NCBI RefSeq assembly: GCF_003709565.1
Contig: NZ_QNRC01000031.1
Span: forward strand, 1-49,308
Source of the DNA: Paracoccus sigandri
GTDB taxonomy: Bacteria > Pseudomonadota > Alphaproteobacteria > Rhodobacterales > Rhodobacteraceae
Length of the DNA stretch: 49,308 nt
Direction: 5' to 3'
Shown here: piece after piece, positions 24,728 through 32,854 of the stretch
Layout: each line of letters begins with the position of its first letter
Position numbering within the stretch: the stretch's first letter is position 1
Made by a program: the position numbers and the translations under genes
The notes under the pieces: model-generated
The model's database searches: none
The model's input: the letters and a program-made list of their open reading frames with translations, nothing else
Told to the model about the DNA's origin: nothing

Positions 24728-25870
24728 TCATGCCCGCCGCAACAGCGCCAGGAAGAAGCCGTCGCTGGCCGTCAGCGGCGTCCACAGCCTGTCCTGAACC
24801 AGCGCAAAATCCTGATTTCGCTGCAGGAACGCCTGTATCTGCGCGTCGTTCTCGGCCGTCAGAAGCGAGCAGGTCATATAGGCCAGATGGCCCTTCGCGG
24901 CGACCAGCCCGGCCGCCCGGTCCAGGATCGACGCCTGGATCCGGCGCAGCTGCTCCAGCCGCTCGGGCGTCAGCCGCCATTTCGCATCCGGCTGGCGGCG
25001 CCATGTCCCGCTGCCCGAGCAGGGAACGTCCGCGACCACCAGCCCGTAATGCCCCGAGGGGCGGGCGGTCAGCGCGATCGCGGCCCCGGCGCGGCGGGCG
25101 CGGACCGGCAGGTCGCGCATCCGGTCGGGTTCGGCATCATGCGCCTCGATCCGCAGTTCCGGGTTGCGCGCGGCCAGCGCCAGCGCCTTGCCGCCGCCTC
25201 CGGCGCAATAGTCCAGCACCCGCATCCCCGGCGCGCAGGGCAGCTCCGCGCAGGCAAGCTGGGGCGAGAGGTCCTGCAGCTCGACCATCCCCTCGCCATA
25301 GGCGCGGCCCGAGGCGACGCGCCGCGCGCCCGAGATCACCCGCAGGGCCGAGGCCAGGCGCGGGTCCGGCGCGGTCTCGATCCCGTCGGCGGCCAGCGCG
25401 GCAAGGGCCTGGGCCAGGCCGGCGCGCTGGGGGTTGTGGCGCAGCCAGACCGGCGCCCGCTGCCCCATCGCCGCCGCCACCGCATCGGCGTCAGAGCCAA
25501 GCGCGCGGCGCCATTGCGGGCGCAGCCAGTCGGGAAGATTGTCGCCGGGAACCGCGTGGCCAGCCCGCTCGGACTCGGTCAGCGGGGCGGGCGCATGGCC
25601 CTCGCCGGTGAAGATCGCAGCCAGGTCCTCGCCGGTTTCGCGGCACAGCCCGATCATCAGCCCGCGCCCGCCAGGGCCGCCGCCAAGCGCGGCCAGCGTG
25701 TCGCGGCGGCGCAGCGCGTCGAAGACCAGGTCGCGGACGGCGGCGCGATCACCCGATCCGGCAAAGCGGCTGGCGCGCGACCAGCGCAGCAGCGCCTGCT
25801 CGGCCGGGGCGCCCTGCAGCACCTGGTCGAGAACGCCGATCGCGGCGCTGATCCGGGCCGCGGGGGTCAT
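24728..25870 (-). CDS. RsmB/NOP-family rRNA (cytosine-5) methyltransferase
   Basis: The product is 380 aa. The N-terminal helical region (about 1-140) resembles the NusB-like RNA-binding part. The SAM-dependent Rossmann domain begins at VLDYCAGGGGKALALAA (about 218-234). Motif IV, DVPCSGSGTWRRQPDAKW, carries the release Cys and motif VI, YMTCSLLTAEND, the nucleophilic Cys of m5C methyltransferases. The likely target is 16S rRNA C967 or an equivalent, but the exact base is not provable here. The ATG overlaps the guaB stop (ATGA, 25867-25870), so it is coupled to guaB. Confidence 0.88.
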   Translation of the reverse strand: MTPAARISAAIGVLDQVLQGAPAEQALLRWSRASRFAGSGDRAAVRDLVFDALRRRDTLAALGGGPGGRGLMIGLCRETGEDLAAIFTGEGHAPAPLTESERAGHAVPGDNLPDWLRPQWRRALGSDADAVAAAMGQRAPVWLRHNPQRAGLAQALAALAADGIETAPDPRLASALRVISGARRVASGRAYGEGMVELQDLSPQLACAELPCAPGMRVLDYCAGGGGKALALAARNPELRIEAHDAEPDRMRDLPVRARRAGAAIALTARPSGHYGLVVADVPCSGSGTWRRQPDAKWRLTPERLEQLRRIQASILDRAAGLVAAKGHLAYMTCSLLTAENDAQIQAFLQRNQDFALVQDRLWTPLTASDGFFLALLRRA

Positions 25871-27315
25871 CCCAGCCGGTAATTGGGCGATTCGCGGGTG
25901 ATCTGCACGTCATGGACATGGCTTTCCTTCAGCCCCGCGCCGGTGATGCGGACGAACTGGCAGTTCCTGCGCATCTCCTCGACCGTGGCGCAGCCGGTAT
26001 AGCCCATGGCGGCGCGCAAGCCCCCGACCAGCTGGTGGATCACCGCATTGGCCGAGCCCTTGTAGGGCACCTGCCCCTCGATCCCCTCGGGGACCAGCTT
26101 GTCGGTCGCGGCGTCCTTCTGGAAATAGCGGTCGGCCGAGCCGCGCGCCATCGCGCCCAAGCTGCCCATGCCGCGATAGGACTTGAAGCTGCGGCCCTGA
26201 TACAGGATCACCTCGCCGGGGCTTTCATCGGTGCCGGCAATGGCGCTGCCGACCATGGCGCAGCTGGCGCCCGCCGCGATGGCCTTGGCGAAATCGCCCG
26301 AGAACTTGATGCCGCCATCGGCGATCACCGGCACGTCGCCCGCCGCCCCGGCCGCGTCCATGATCGCGGTCAGCTGCGGCACGCCGACGCCCGCCACGAT
26401 CCGCGTGGTGCAGATCGAGCCCGGCCCGATGCCGACCTTGACCGCATCCGCCCCGGCCGCGATCAGCGCGCGGGTGGCCTCGGCGGTGGCGACGTTGCCG
26501 GCGACCACCTGCACCTCGTTCGAGAAGGCCTTGACCCGCTCGACCGCCTTCGCCACGCCCGCCGAATGGCCATGGGCGGTGTCGATCACCACCATGTCCA
26601 CGCCGGCCTCGATCAGCGCCCGGCTGCGCTCGAAGCCTTCCTCGCCCACGGTCGAGGCGGCGGCGACCCTGAGCCGGCCCAGGTCGTCCTTGCAGGCCAG
26701 GGGGTTCAGCACCGACTGCTCGGTATCCTTCAGCGTCAAGAGGCCGGTCAGCTTGCCCTGCCCGTCGGTGACCAGAAGCTTCTCGATCCGGCGCGCCTTC
26801 ATCAGGCTGATCGCCTCGGCCCGGTCGGCGGGCTCGACCAGAAGCGCCAGGTTGTCGGCGGTCATCATCGCCTTGACCGGGGTGCGGTCGTCGCTGGCGA
26901 AGCGCATGTCGCGGTTGGTCACGATGCCGACCACGCGCCCCTTCTCGTCGACCACCGGGAAGCCGGTGACGTTGTAGCGCTCCTGCAAGGCCTTCGCATC
27001 GGCCAGCGTCTGCTCGGGGGTCAGCGTGATCGGATTGTAGACGATGCCGGATTCGAAGCGCTTGACGCGGCGCACCTCGTCGGCCTGCTGCTCGATGGTC
27101 AGGTTGCGGTGGATGACGCCCATGCCGCCCGCCTGCGCCAGCGCGATCGCCATGCGGCTTTCGGTCACCGTATCCATGGCCGAGGACAGAAGCGGGATGT
27201 TCATCCGGATCGCGCGCGTCACGTTGGTGGTGACATCGGCGGTCGATGGCATGACCGTCGAGGCGGCCGGAACCAGAAGCACGTCGTCGAAGGTCAGAGC
27301 CTCACGAATCTGCAT
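25867..27315 (-). CDS. guaB: IMP dehydrogenase
   Basis: The product is 482 aa. It oxidises IMP to XMP with NAD+, the step before GMP synthase. The barrel starts MQIREALTFDDVLLVPAAST. Two CBS domains (about 95-205) include VVDEKGRVVGIVTNRDMRF and LLVTDGQGKLTGLLT. The catalytic loop GPGSICTTRIV has the nucleophilic Cys, and KSYRGMGSLGAM and the YKG flap follow. AAGGACC precedes the ATG at 27313-27315. It is first in a two-gene unit with the RsmB-type methyltransferase. Confidence 0.97.
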   Translation of the reverse strand: MQIREALTFDDVLLVPAASTVMPSTADVTTNVTRAIRMNIPLLSSAMDTVTESRMAIALAQAGGMGVIHRNLTIEQQADEVRRVKRFESGIVYNPITLTPEQTLADAKALQERYNVTGFPVVDEKGRVVGIVTNRDMRFASDDRTPVKAMMTADNLALLVEPADRAEAISLMKARRIEKLLVTDGQGKLTGLLTLKDTEQSVLNPLACKDDLGRLRVAAASTVGEEGFERSRALIEAGVDMVVIDTAHGHSAGVAKAVERVKAFSNEVQVVAGNVATAEATRALIAAGADAVKVGIGPGSICTTRIVAGVGVPQLTAIMDAAGAAGDVPVIADGGIKFSGDFAKAIAAGASCAMVGSAIAGTDESPGEVILYQGRSFKSYRGMGSLGAMARGSADRYFQKDAATDKLVPEGIEGQVPYKGSANAVIHQLVGGLRAAMGYTGCATVEEMRRNCQFVRITGAGLKESHVHDVQITRESPNYRLG

Positions 27316-27432
27316 GGCGGTGGTCCTTGCGGCAATTTCGTTTGGCAGTTTCCCCTTTCACGCGCGGCGGGAATTGTCCAGCCCCAACAGCGGGGCGAGA
27401 TGTGGCTTTCGCGCCGCTGCCCCAGGTCGAAA

Positions 27433-27448
27433 GGCGCCGTGCGGCGCC
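27433..27448. other. Small hairpin in the guaB/fadL divergent region
   Basis: GGCGCC-GTGC-GGCGCC forms a 6-bp stem with a tetraloop about 120 bases upstream of guaB. It could belong to the guaB leader or be incidental in such GC-rich DNA. Confidence 0.3.
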
Positions 27449-27520
27449 AGATTCGTTGCGCCGCGGACACGCTGTCGTAAGGTCAGGTTTCCCGGACGCC
27501 GCGTCATCGCGTCGTGCCAA

Positions 27521-27548
27521 TTGATTCATGACCTTTGGGCGTTAAGCT
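27521..27548 (+). promoter_or_regulatory. Candidate promoter of the FadL-like gene
   Basis: TTGATT (27521-27526), a 16-base spacer and TAAGCT (27543-27548) lie 40 bases upstream of the ATG. It is a moderate match in an otherwise GC-rich region. Confidence 0.35.
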
Positions 27549-27587
27549 CGATTCCAGGGTCCCGGTGACCCGCTTTGGGAGGGAAAG

Positions 27588-28727
27588 ATGAAACATGTGA
27601 TCACAGGCTCTGCCGCGCTGATGATCTCGGCCGCGCCGCTGATGGCGGGCGGAATCGAACGGGCGCCGCAGTCGCTGGCCGCGCTGTTCGAGGCGGGCAA
27701 CTATGCCGAACTGAGCTTCGGCGGCGCGGATCCGACGGTGAAGGGGACGGATTCCGCCGGTTTCGGGACCGGCGACGTCGCGAAGGGCTATGGCTTCGTG
27801 GGCCTGTCCTACAAGCACCAGTTCAACGAGAACCTGTCGGGCGCGATCATCCTCGAGCAGCCCTTCGGCGCCGATATCGCCTATGCGCCCTTCGCCGATG
27901 GCGGCTCGATGATGCTGGGCGGGACCAGCGCGACGGTGGATTCCACGACCTTCACGGCCCTGGCCCGCTATCGCTTCGACAACAACTTCTCGGTGCATGG
28001 CGGCATCCGCGGCTCGAAGGCCAGTGGCGAGGTGACGCTGGACGGCGCGGCCTACGGGCCGATCGCGGGCTATAACGTCAAGCTGGACGATTCCTGGGGC
28101 GTGGGCTACGTGATCGGCGCCGCCTACGAGATCCCCGACATCGCGGCGCGGGTCTCGCTGACCTACAACTCGTCCATCGAGCATGATTTCGACACGACCG
28201 AGAACATCCCCGGCATCCCGGTCGGCATGGACAGCACCACCACCGTCAAGACCCCGCAATCGGTGACGCTGGAAGGCCAGACCGGCATCGCCCCAGACAC
28301 GCTGATGTTCGGCTCGATCCGCTGGGTGAAATGGTCCGAGTTCAAGGTCGAGCCGCGGATATTCACGCGCGCGCCCACCGCCGACGATCCGCTCGGCTTC
28401 GGGGTCGAGGGCGGACTGGTCTCGCTGGAGAACACCACGACCTACACGGTCGGCGTGGGCCGCAAGTTCACCGAGAGCTGGTCGGGCTCGGCCTCGCTGA
28501 TCTACGAGCCCTCGGGCGAGCGGCTGGTCTCGCCGCTGGCGCCGCATACCGGGCGCAAGGGGGTGACGCTGGCGGCGATCTACACGATGGACAACCTGAA
28601 GATCACCACCGGCATCAACTATTCCAAGCTGGGCAATGCCCGCCCGCAGACCGGCGGCACCGAGCGCGCGCGGATGACGGACAGCGACGTCTGGGGCATC
28701 GGCATCCGGGTCGGCTACAGCTTCTGA
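27588..28727 (+). CDS. FadL/OmpP1-type outer membrane transport protein
   Basis: The product is 379 aa. The signal peptide MKHVITGSAALMISAAPLMA (1-20) is followed by AGGIERAPQSLAALFEAGNYAELSFG, the N-terminal hatch-type segment of FadL-like porins. The remainder alternates polar and apolar residues in amphipathic strands and ends with a terminal Phe (GIRVGYSF), the C-terminal outer-membrane assembly signal. FadL proteins import fatty acids or hydrophobic aromatics; the true ligand is unknown. GGGAGGGAAAG lies directly before ATG 27588. A terminator follows at 28761. Confidence 0.85.
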   Translation: MKHVITGSAALMISAAPLMAGGIERAPQSLAALFEAGNYAELSFGGADPTVKGTDSAGFGTGDVAKGYGFVGLSYKHQFNENLSGAIILEQPFGADIAYAPFADGGSMMLGGTSATVDSTTFTALARYRFDNNFSVHGGIRGSKASGEVTLDGAAYGPIAGYNVKLDDSWGVGYVIGAAYEIPDIAARVSLTYNSSIEHDFDTTENIPGIPVGMDSTTTVKTPQSVTLEGQTGIAPDTLMFGSIRWVKWSEFKVEPRIFTRAPTADDPLGFGVEGGLVSLENTTTYTVGVGRKFTESWSGSASLIYEPSGERLVSPLAPHTGRKGVTLAAIYTMDNLKITTGINYSKLGNARPQTGGTERARMTDSDVWGIGIRVGYSF

Positions 28728-28760
28728 GCGCGGCAGCGGCGCGAAAGGGGCGCAGGATCG

Positions 28761-28789
28761 GGCGCCGCGGAACATCCGCGGCGCCTTTC
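28761..28789 (+). terminator. Terminator after the FadL-like gene
   Basis: GGCGCCGCGG (28761-28770) and CCGCGGCGCC (28776-28785) form a perfect 10-bp stem around AACAT and are followed by TTTCT. It lies 33 bases after the stop codon. Confidence 0.75.
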
Positions 28790-28850
28790 TGCGTCCCGCG
28801 ACGGCCGGGGGGCTTCGCGCCCCCCGGACCCCCCGCGAGGTATTTGGAAG
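28789..28850 (+). repeat. Dispersed GC-hairpin/GGTATTT repeat, copy 2
   Basis: GCGTCCCGCGA precedes a perfect 9-bp stem CCGGGGGGC/GCCCCCCGG (28805-28813 with 28819-28827). The tail is ACCCCCCGCGAGGTATTTGG. It matches copy 1 at 14165 nearly base for base apart from the loop and a few flanking bases. It directly follows the terminator of the FadL-like gene. Confidence 0.75.
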
Positions 28851-28944
28851 GAGTGCGAGGCGGACTGACCCGCTTGCTGGCTGTGCCCCCTTCCCTCGCC
28901 CCGCGCCGGGCATTACCTATGCGTCGTCGAAGATGGGGCGAAGC

Positions 28945-29832
28945 ATGATCTATGAAAGCGGCGAGGCATGGCGGCAGGCCACGAGCAGGCGCGTGCTGCT
29001 GTTCGGCATGTCGGGGCTGGGCAAGACCCATCTGGCCAGCATGTTGCGCGAGGCCGGGGACTGGTTCCACTATTCGATCGATTACCGCATCGGCACCCGC
29101 TACATGGGCGAATACATCGCCGACAACTTCAAGCGCGAGGCGATGAAGGTGCCGTTCCTGCGCGAGCTGCTGATCTCGGACAGCGTCTATATCGCCTCGA
29201 ACATCACCTTCGAGAACCTGGCGCCGCTGTCGACCTATATGGGCAAGCCGGGCAGTCCCAGCCGCGGCGGGCTGCCCTTCGAGGAATATTGCAAGCGCCA
29301 GGACCAGCATCGCCGGGCCGAGATCGCCGCGCTGCTGGACACCCGCCATTTCATGGAGCGCGCCCAGGACATCTATGGGATCGCGCATTTCGTCTGCGAT
29401 TCCGGCGGCTCGATCTGCGAGGTAGTGGATCCCGAGGATCCCGAGGACCCGGTGCTGACGGCGCTGGCGCGCGAGCTGCTGCTGGTCTGGATCGAGGGAT
29501 CGGAGGCGCATACGGCCGAGTTGGTGCGCCGCTTCGACCGGGCGCCGAAGCCGATGTATTACCAGCCGGAATTCCTGGAAAAGGCCTGGATCGCCTATCG
29601 CGTCGAGAAGGGCCTGGAGGCGGAGGAGGTCAACCCGGACGACTTCATCCGCTGGACCTATGCCCGCGCGCTGGCCCATCGCCAGCCGCGCTATGCGGCG
29701 ATGGCGCGGCGCGGCGTCACCGTCAGCGCCGAGGAGGTCGCCGGGGTCGGCAGCCCCGAGGATTTCACCGCCCTGATCGCCCGCGCCATCGACCGTGCCA
29801 TCGACCGTGCCAGCAAGAACGGGGAAGCCTGA
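28945..29832 (+). CDS. P-loop ATPase of unknown function
   Basis: The product is 295 aa, a soluble P-loop protein. Walker A is GMSGLGKT (residues 21-28), preceded by RRVLLF. A Walker B-like strand may be AHFVCDSGGSICEVVD (about 150). I do not recognise a named family, but the length and single N-terminal nucleotide site suggest a kinase- or ATPase-like enzyme. The C terminus ends in a repeated Ala-Ile-Asp-Arg (AIDRAIDRAIDRAS) coded by a 12-base tandem repeat near 29789-29815. The ATG at 28945 has GGGGCG just upstream; ATG 28933 is an alternative. Two bases separate its stop from metA, so the two are probably co-translated. Confidence 0.6.
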   Translation: MIYESGEAWRQATSRRVLLFGMSGLGKTHLASMLREAGDWFHYSIDYRIGTRYMGEYIADNFKREAMKVPFLRELLISDSVYIASNITFENLAPLSTYMGKPGSPSRGGLPFEEYCKRQDQHRRAEIAALLDTRHFMERAQDIYGIAHFVCDSGGSICEVVDPEDPEDPVLTALARELLLVWIEGSEAHTAELVRRFDRAPKPMYYQPEFLEKAWIAYRVEKGLEAEEVNPDDFIRWTYARALAHRQPRYAAMARRGVTVSAEEVAGVGSPEDFTALIARAIDRAIDRASKNGEA

Positions 29833-29834
29833 CG

Positions 29835-30761
29835 ATGCCCATCACCCTGAACGAGAACCTGCCCGCCTACCGCATCCTGTCGGATGAGGGGGTGATGGTC
29901 ATGTCTCCGGGCCGGGCCGCCACGCAGGACATCCGGCCGCTTCGGATCGGGCTTCTGAACCTGATGCCGAAGAAGATCCAGACCGAGAACCAGTTCGCCC
30001 GGCTGATCGGCGCCACGCCCCTGCAGATCGATTTCCAGCTGATCCGCATGTCGGACCACGAAAGCCGCAACACGGCGGCCGATCACCTCGCCTCGTTCTA
30101 TCGCCCCTTCCGCGAGGTCGAGGCGACGGGCGAGAAATTCGACGGCCTCATCATCACCGGCGCCCCGATCGAGCAGCTGCCCTTCGAGAACGTCACCTAT
30201 TGGGACGAGCTGCGCCGGGTCTTCGACTGGACCCAGAGCCATGTCCATTCCACCTTCGGCGTCTGCTGGGGCGGCATGGCGATGGCCTGGTATTTCCACG
30301 GGCTGGAAAAGCACCTGCTGGAGCGCAAGGCCTTCGGCTGTTTCCGCCACCAGAACCTTGCCCCCGCCTCGCCCTATCTGCGCGGCTTTTCCGACGACGT
30401 GCTGGTGCCGGTCAGCCGCTGGACCGAGATCCGCCAGGACGAGGTCGATGCCCGCCCGGCGCTGCGCACGCTGCTGGCCAGTCCCGAGGTCGGCCCCTGC
30501 CTGCTGGAGGATGCGGGCCATCGCGCGCTCTATATCTTCAACCACCTGGAATATGACAGCACGACGCTGAAGGACGAATACGACCGCGACGTCCAGGTCG
30601 GAAAGCCGATCAACGTGCCGATCAACTATTATCCCGACGACGATCCGACGCGGACCCCGTCGAACCGTTGGCGCAGCCATGCGCATCTGCTCTATGGTAA
30701 CTGGATCAACGAGATCTACCAGACCACCTGGTACGACATCTCGCGCATCGGAGAAGGGTGA
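29835..30761 (+). CDS. metA: Homoserine O-acetyltransferase, MetA type
   Basis: The product is 308 aa. It acylates homoserine at the entry to methionine synthesis. The MetA fold begins MPITLNENLPAYRIL; LNLMPKKIQTENQFARL is strongly conserved. The nucleophile is Cys144 in FGVCWGGMAM, with the His/Glu pair in FNHLEYDS. At the acyl-specificity position, E. coli MetA has Gly111 (TGAPLG, succinyl). This protein has Glu113 (TGAPIE) at the aligned site, which in characterised enzymes indicates acetyl-CoA. Hence the acetyltransferase call, despite the metA name often being read as succinyltransferase. GGGGAAG precedes the ATG at 29835. It follows the ATPase gene by 2 bases and precedes ppk2. Confidence 0.92.
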   Translation: MPITLNENLPAYRILSDEGVMVMSPGRAATQDIRPLRIGLLNLMPKKIQTENQFARLIGATPLQIDFQLIRMSDHESRNTAADHLASFYRPFREVEATGEKFDGLIITGAPIEQLPFENVTYWDELRRVFDWTQSHVHSTFGVCWGGMAMAWYFHGLEKHLLERKAFGCFRHQNLAPASPYLRGFSDDVLVPVSRWTEIRQDEVDARPALRTLLASPEVGPCLLEDAGHRALYIFNHLEYDSTTLKDEYDRDVQVGKPINVPINYYPDDDPTRTPSNRWRSHAHLLYGNWINEIYQTTWYDISRIGEG

Positions 30762-30767
30762 AGCATC

Positions 30768-31646
30768 ATGTCCGACCTGCCCGAACTGCCGCTGGTCGGC
30801 CTGATCAGCGACTATCTGAAATCGGCGCCCAAGGAGCTGCGCAAGACCATCGAGCAGGGCGGCAAGAACCGCATCCTGGATCCCGGCTTCCCCTATGAGA
30901 AGCTGATGGACAAGGCGGATTACGAAAAGCGCATGGAGGCGCTCCAGCTGCAGCTGGTGCGGATGCTGCATGACGTGGTGGCGACCGGCAAGCGGCTGGT
31001 GGTGCTGTTCGAGGGCCGCGACGCCGCCGGCAAGGGCAGCACCATCGAGCGGATGCGCGAGAACCTGAACCCGCGTTCCGCCTATATCGTCGCCCTGCCG
31101 AAGCCGACCGAGCGCGAGGCGGGCCAGTGGTATTTCCAGCGTTACATCGACTGGCTGCCCGCCGCGGGCGAGATCGCGCTGTTCGACCGCAGCTGGTACA
31201 ATCGCGGCGTGGTCGAGCGGGTCTTCGGCTTTTCCTCCGAGGTGCAGCGCGCCGCCTTCTTCCGCCAGCTGCCGGCCTTCGAGCAGACCCTGGTCGATGA
31301 CGGGATCATCCTGGTCAAGCTGTGGCTGGACGTCAGCAGGGCCGAGCAGCTGCAGCGTTTCCTGGACCGCGAGAAGGACCCGCTGAAACAGTGGAAACTG
31401 TCCTCGATCGACGTGGACGGGCTGGCGAAATGGGACGACTATACCGCCGCCATCCGCGACACGCTGAGCCTGTCGCATTCGCCGCTGGCGCCCTGGACCG
31501 TGATCCGCTCGGACGACAAGCGCCGCGCGCGGATCGCGGCGATCCAGACGGTGCTGGCCGCGGTCGATTACGCCGGCAAGGACCTCAAGGCCATCGGCGC
31601 GCCCGACCCGGCCATCACCGGCGGCCCCGAGATCCTGCAGGGCTGA
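30768..31646 (+). CDS. ppk2: Polyphosphate kinase 2 family protein
   Basis: The product is 292 aa. Class I PPK2 enzymes transfer phosphate from polyphosphate to a nucleoside diphosphate. Walker A is FEGRDAAGKGST (about 82-93), the lid/Walker B-like segment IALFDRSWYNRGVVERVFGF, and LVKLWLDVSRAEQLQRFLDRE follows. RSDDKRRARIAAIQ is typical of the C-terminal end. Donor and acceptor choice (ADP or GDP) cannot be fixed from sequence. AGAAGGG lies before ATG 30768, 6 bases after metA. With ppk1 and ppx some 28 kb away, this chromosome region encodes both synthesis and use of polyphosphate. Confidence 0.93.
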   Translation: MSDLPELPLVGLISDYLKSAPKELRKTIEQGGKNRILDPGFPYEKLMDKADYEKRMEALQLQLVRMLHDVVATGKRLVVLFEGRDAAGKGSTIERMRENLNPRSAYIVALPKPTEREAGQWYFQRYIDWLPAAGEIALFDRSWYNRGVVERVFGFSSEVQRAAFFRQLPAFEQTLVDDGIILVKLWLDVSRAEQLQRFLDREKDPLKQWKLSSIDVDGLAKWDDYTAAIRDTLSLSHSPLAPWTVIRSDDKRRARIAAIQTVLAAVDYAGKDLKAIGAPDPAITGGPEILQG

Positions 31647-31718
31647 TCCGGGCCTCGCCGGCGTTGCGCAACCACGCGGCACGGCCGGGCTGCGGCGCCG
31701 CCGGCTGGTGCGATCCTC

Positions 31719-31747
31719 TTGCGCGGCTTCCCGCGCGGGGCTAGCGT
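31719..31747 (+). promoter_or_regulatory. Candidate promoter of the PotD-like gene
   Basis: TTGCGC (31719-31724), a 17-base spacer and TAGCGT (31742-31747) precede the ATG at 31784 by 36 bases. The pattern fits GC-rich alphaproteobacterial sigma70 promoters. Confidence 0.4.
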
Positions 31748-31783
31748 CGGGACAAATCCGCTCAACAGGAAGGCCCTTCTTTC

Positions 31784-32824
31784 ATGCGCTTGCTGTCCAC
31801 CACCCTGCTGGTTTCCGCCATCGCCGCGCCGGCATTCGCCGCCGATCCCGAACTGACCGTCTTCGACTGGGCCGGCTTCGAGGAGCCGGTGATCTTCCAG
31901 GCCTATATCGACAAGCACGGCACCGGCCCGACCTATTCCTTCTATGGCGACGACGACGAGGCGTTCCAGAAGCTCGCCTCGGGCTTTCGCGCCGATGTCG
32001 CCCATCCCTGCAGCCAGATGGTCTCGAAATACCGCGATGCCGGGCTGATCGAGCCCTGGGACACGTCGCGCATCCCGAATTTCGACAAGATCGCCCCGGA
32101 ATTCCTGGATTCCGAGGTGTTCATGGACGACGAGGGCGTCTGGTACATCCCCACCGACTGGGGCGCGACCGCCATCGCCTACAATACCGAGACGGTCCCC
32201 GAGGAGGATGTCGCGACGCTGCAGATCTTCGTCGACCCGGCATACCAGGGCCGCACCTCGCTGCCGGATTCCTCGGACGATGTCTGGGCGCTGGCCTATC
32301 TGGCCACCGGCACGACCGACTGGGAGGACGTGACCGACGAGGAATTCGCCGCCGCCGCCGACTGGCTGCGCCAGGCGCATCAGAATGTCGCCGCCTATTG
32401 GTCGGACCCGTCCGAACAGGCGCAGTTGATGGCCTCGGGCGCGGTGGACGTGGCCTGGTCCTGGAACGACGGCGTGGTCTATCTGCAGGCCGACGACTAT
32501 CCGGTGGGCTTCCAGCGCGCGGCGGCCGAGGGGTCGTCGACCTTCTTCTGCGGCTATGTGAAGCTGAAGAACGGGCCGGGCAACGAGGACAAGGTCTACG
32601 ACTACATCAACGCCTGGCTGGAACCCTCGGCGGCGCGGGGGCTTCTGGACACGATCGGCTACGGCCATACCTCGACCGAGGCGATGGCGACCATCGCCGA
32701 CGATCCCGCCGTGGCCGAGGGCCTGTCAGAGATCGACGCCCCGATCCTGGCCCAGACCCCGAACGATCCGGCGCAGCGCGAAAAGCAGCTGGCCGAGTTC
32801 GAGAAGATCAAGGCCGGATTCTGA
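31784..32824 (+). CDS. Spermidine/putrescine-type ABC substrate-binding protein
   Basis: The product is 346 aa. A signal peptide MRLLSTTLLVSAIAAPAFA (1-19) is followed by ADPELTVFDWAGFEEPVIF, the start of the PotD-like periplasmic binding fold. IPTDWGATAIAYNTE and the Trp/Asp-rich cleft segments AVDVAWSWNDGVVYLQAD are consistent with a polyamine-like cationic ligand. No permease or ATPase genes accompany it, so it must work with a transporter elsewhere or act as a sensor. AGGAAGG lies 10 bases before the ATG. It is convergent with fahA. Confidence 0.82.
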   Translation: MRLLSTTLLVSAIAAPAFAADPELTVFDWAGFEEPVIFQAYIDKHGTGPTYSFYGDDDEAFQKLASGFRADVAHPCSQMVSKYRDAGLIEPWDTSRIPNFDKIAPEFLDSEVFMDDEGVWYIPTDWGATAIAYNTETVPEEDVATLQIFVDPAYQGRTSLPDSSDDVWALAYLATGTTDWEDVTDEEFAAAADWLRQAHQNVAAYWSDPSEQAQLMASGAVDVAWSWNDGVVYLQADDYPVGFQRAAAEGSSTFFCGYVKLKNGPGNEDKVYDYINAWLEPSAARGLLDTIGYGHTSTEAMATIADDPAVAEGLSEIDAPILAQTPNDPAQREKQLAEFEKIKAGF

Positions 32825-32854
32825 TCCGGCACGGGCGGTACCCTTCGCTCAGCC

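Noticed and set aside
29789..29820. Short tandem repeat at the ATPase C terminus as a regulatory microsatellite
   Set aside because: A 12-base in-frame repeat of two to three units that only adds Ala-Ile-Asp-Arg; too short to suggest phase variation.
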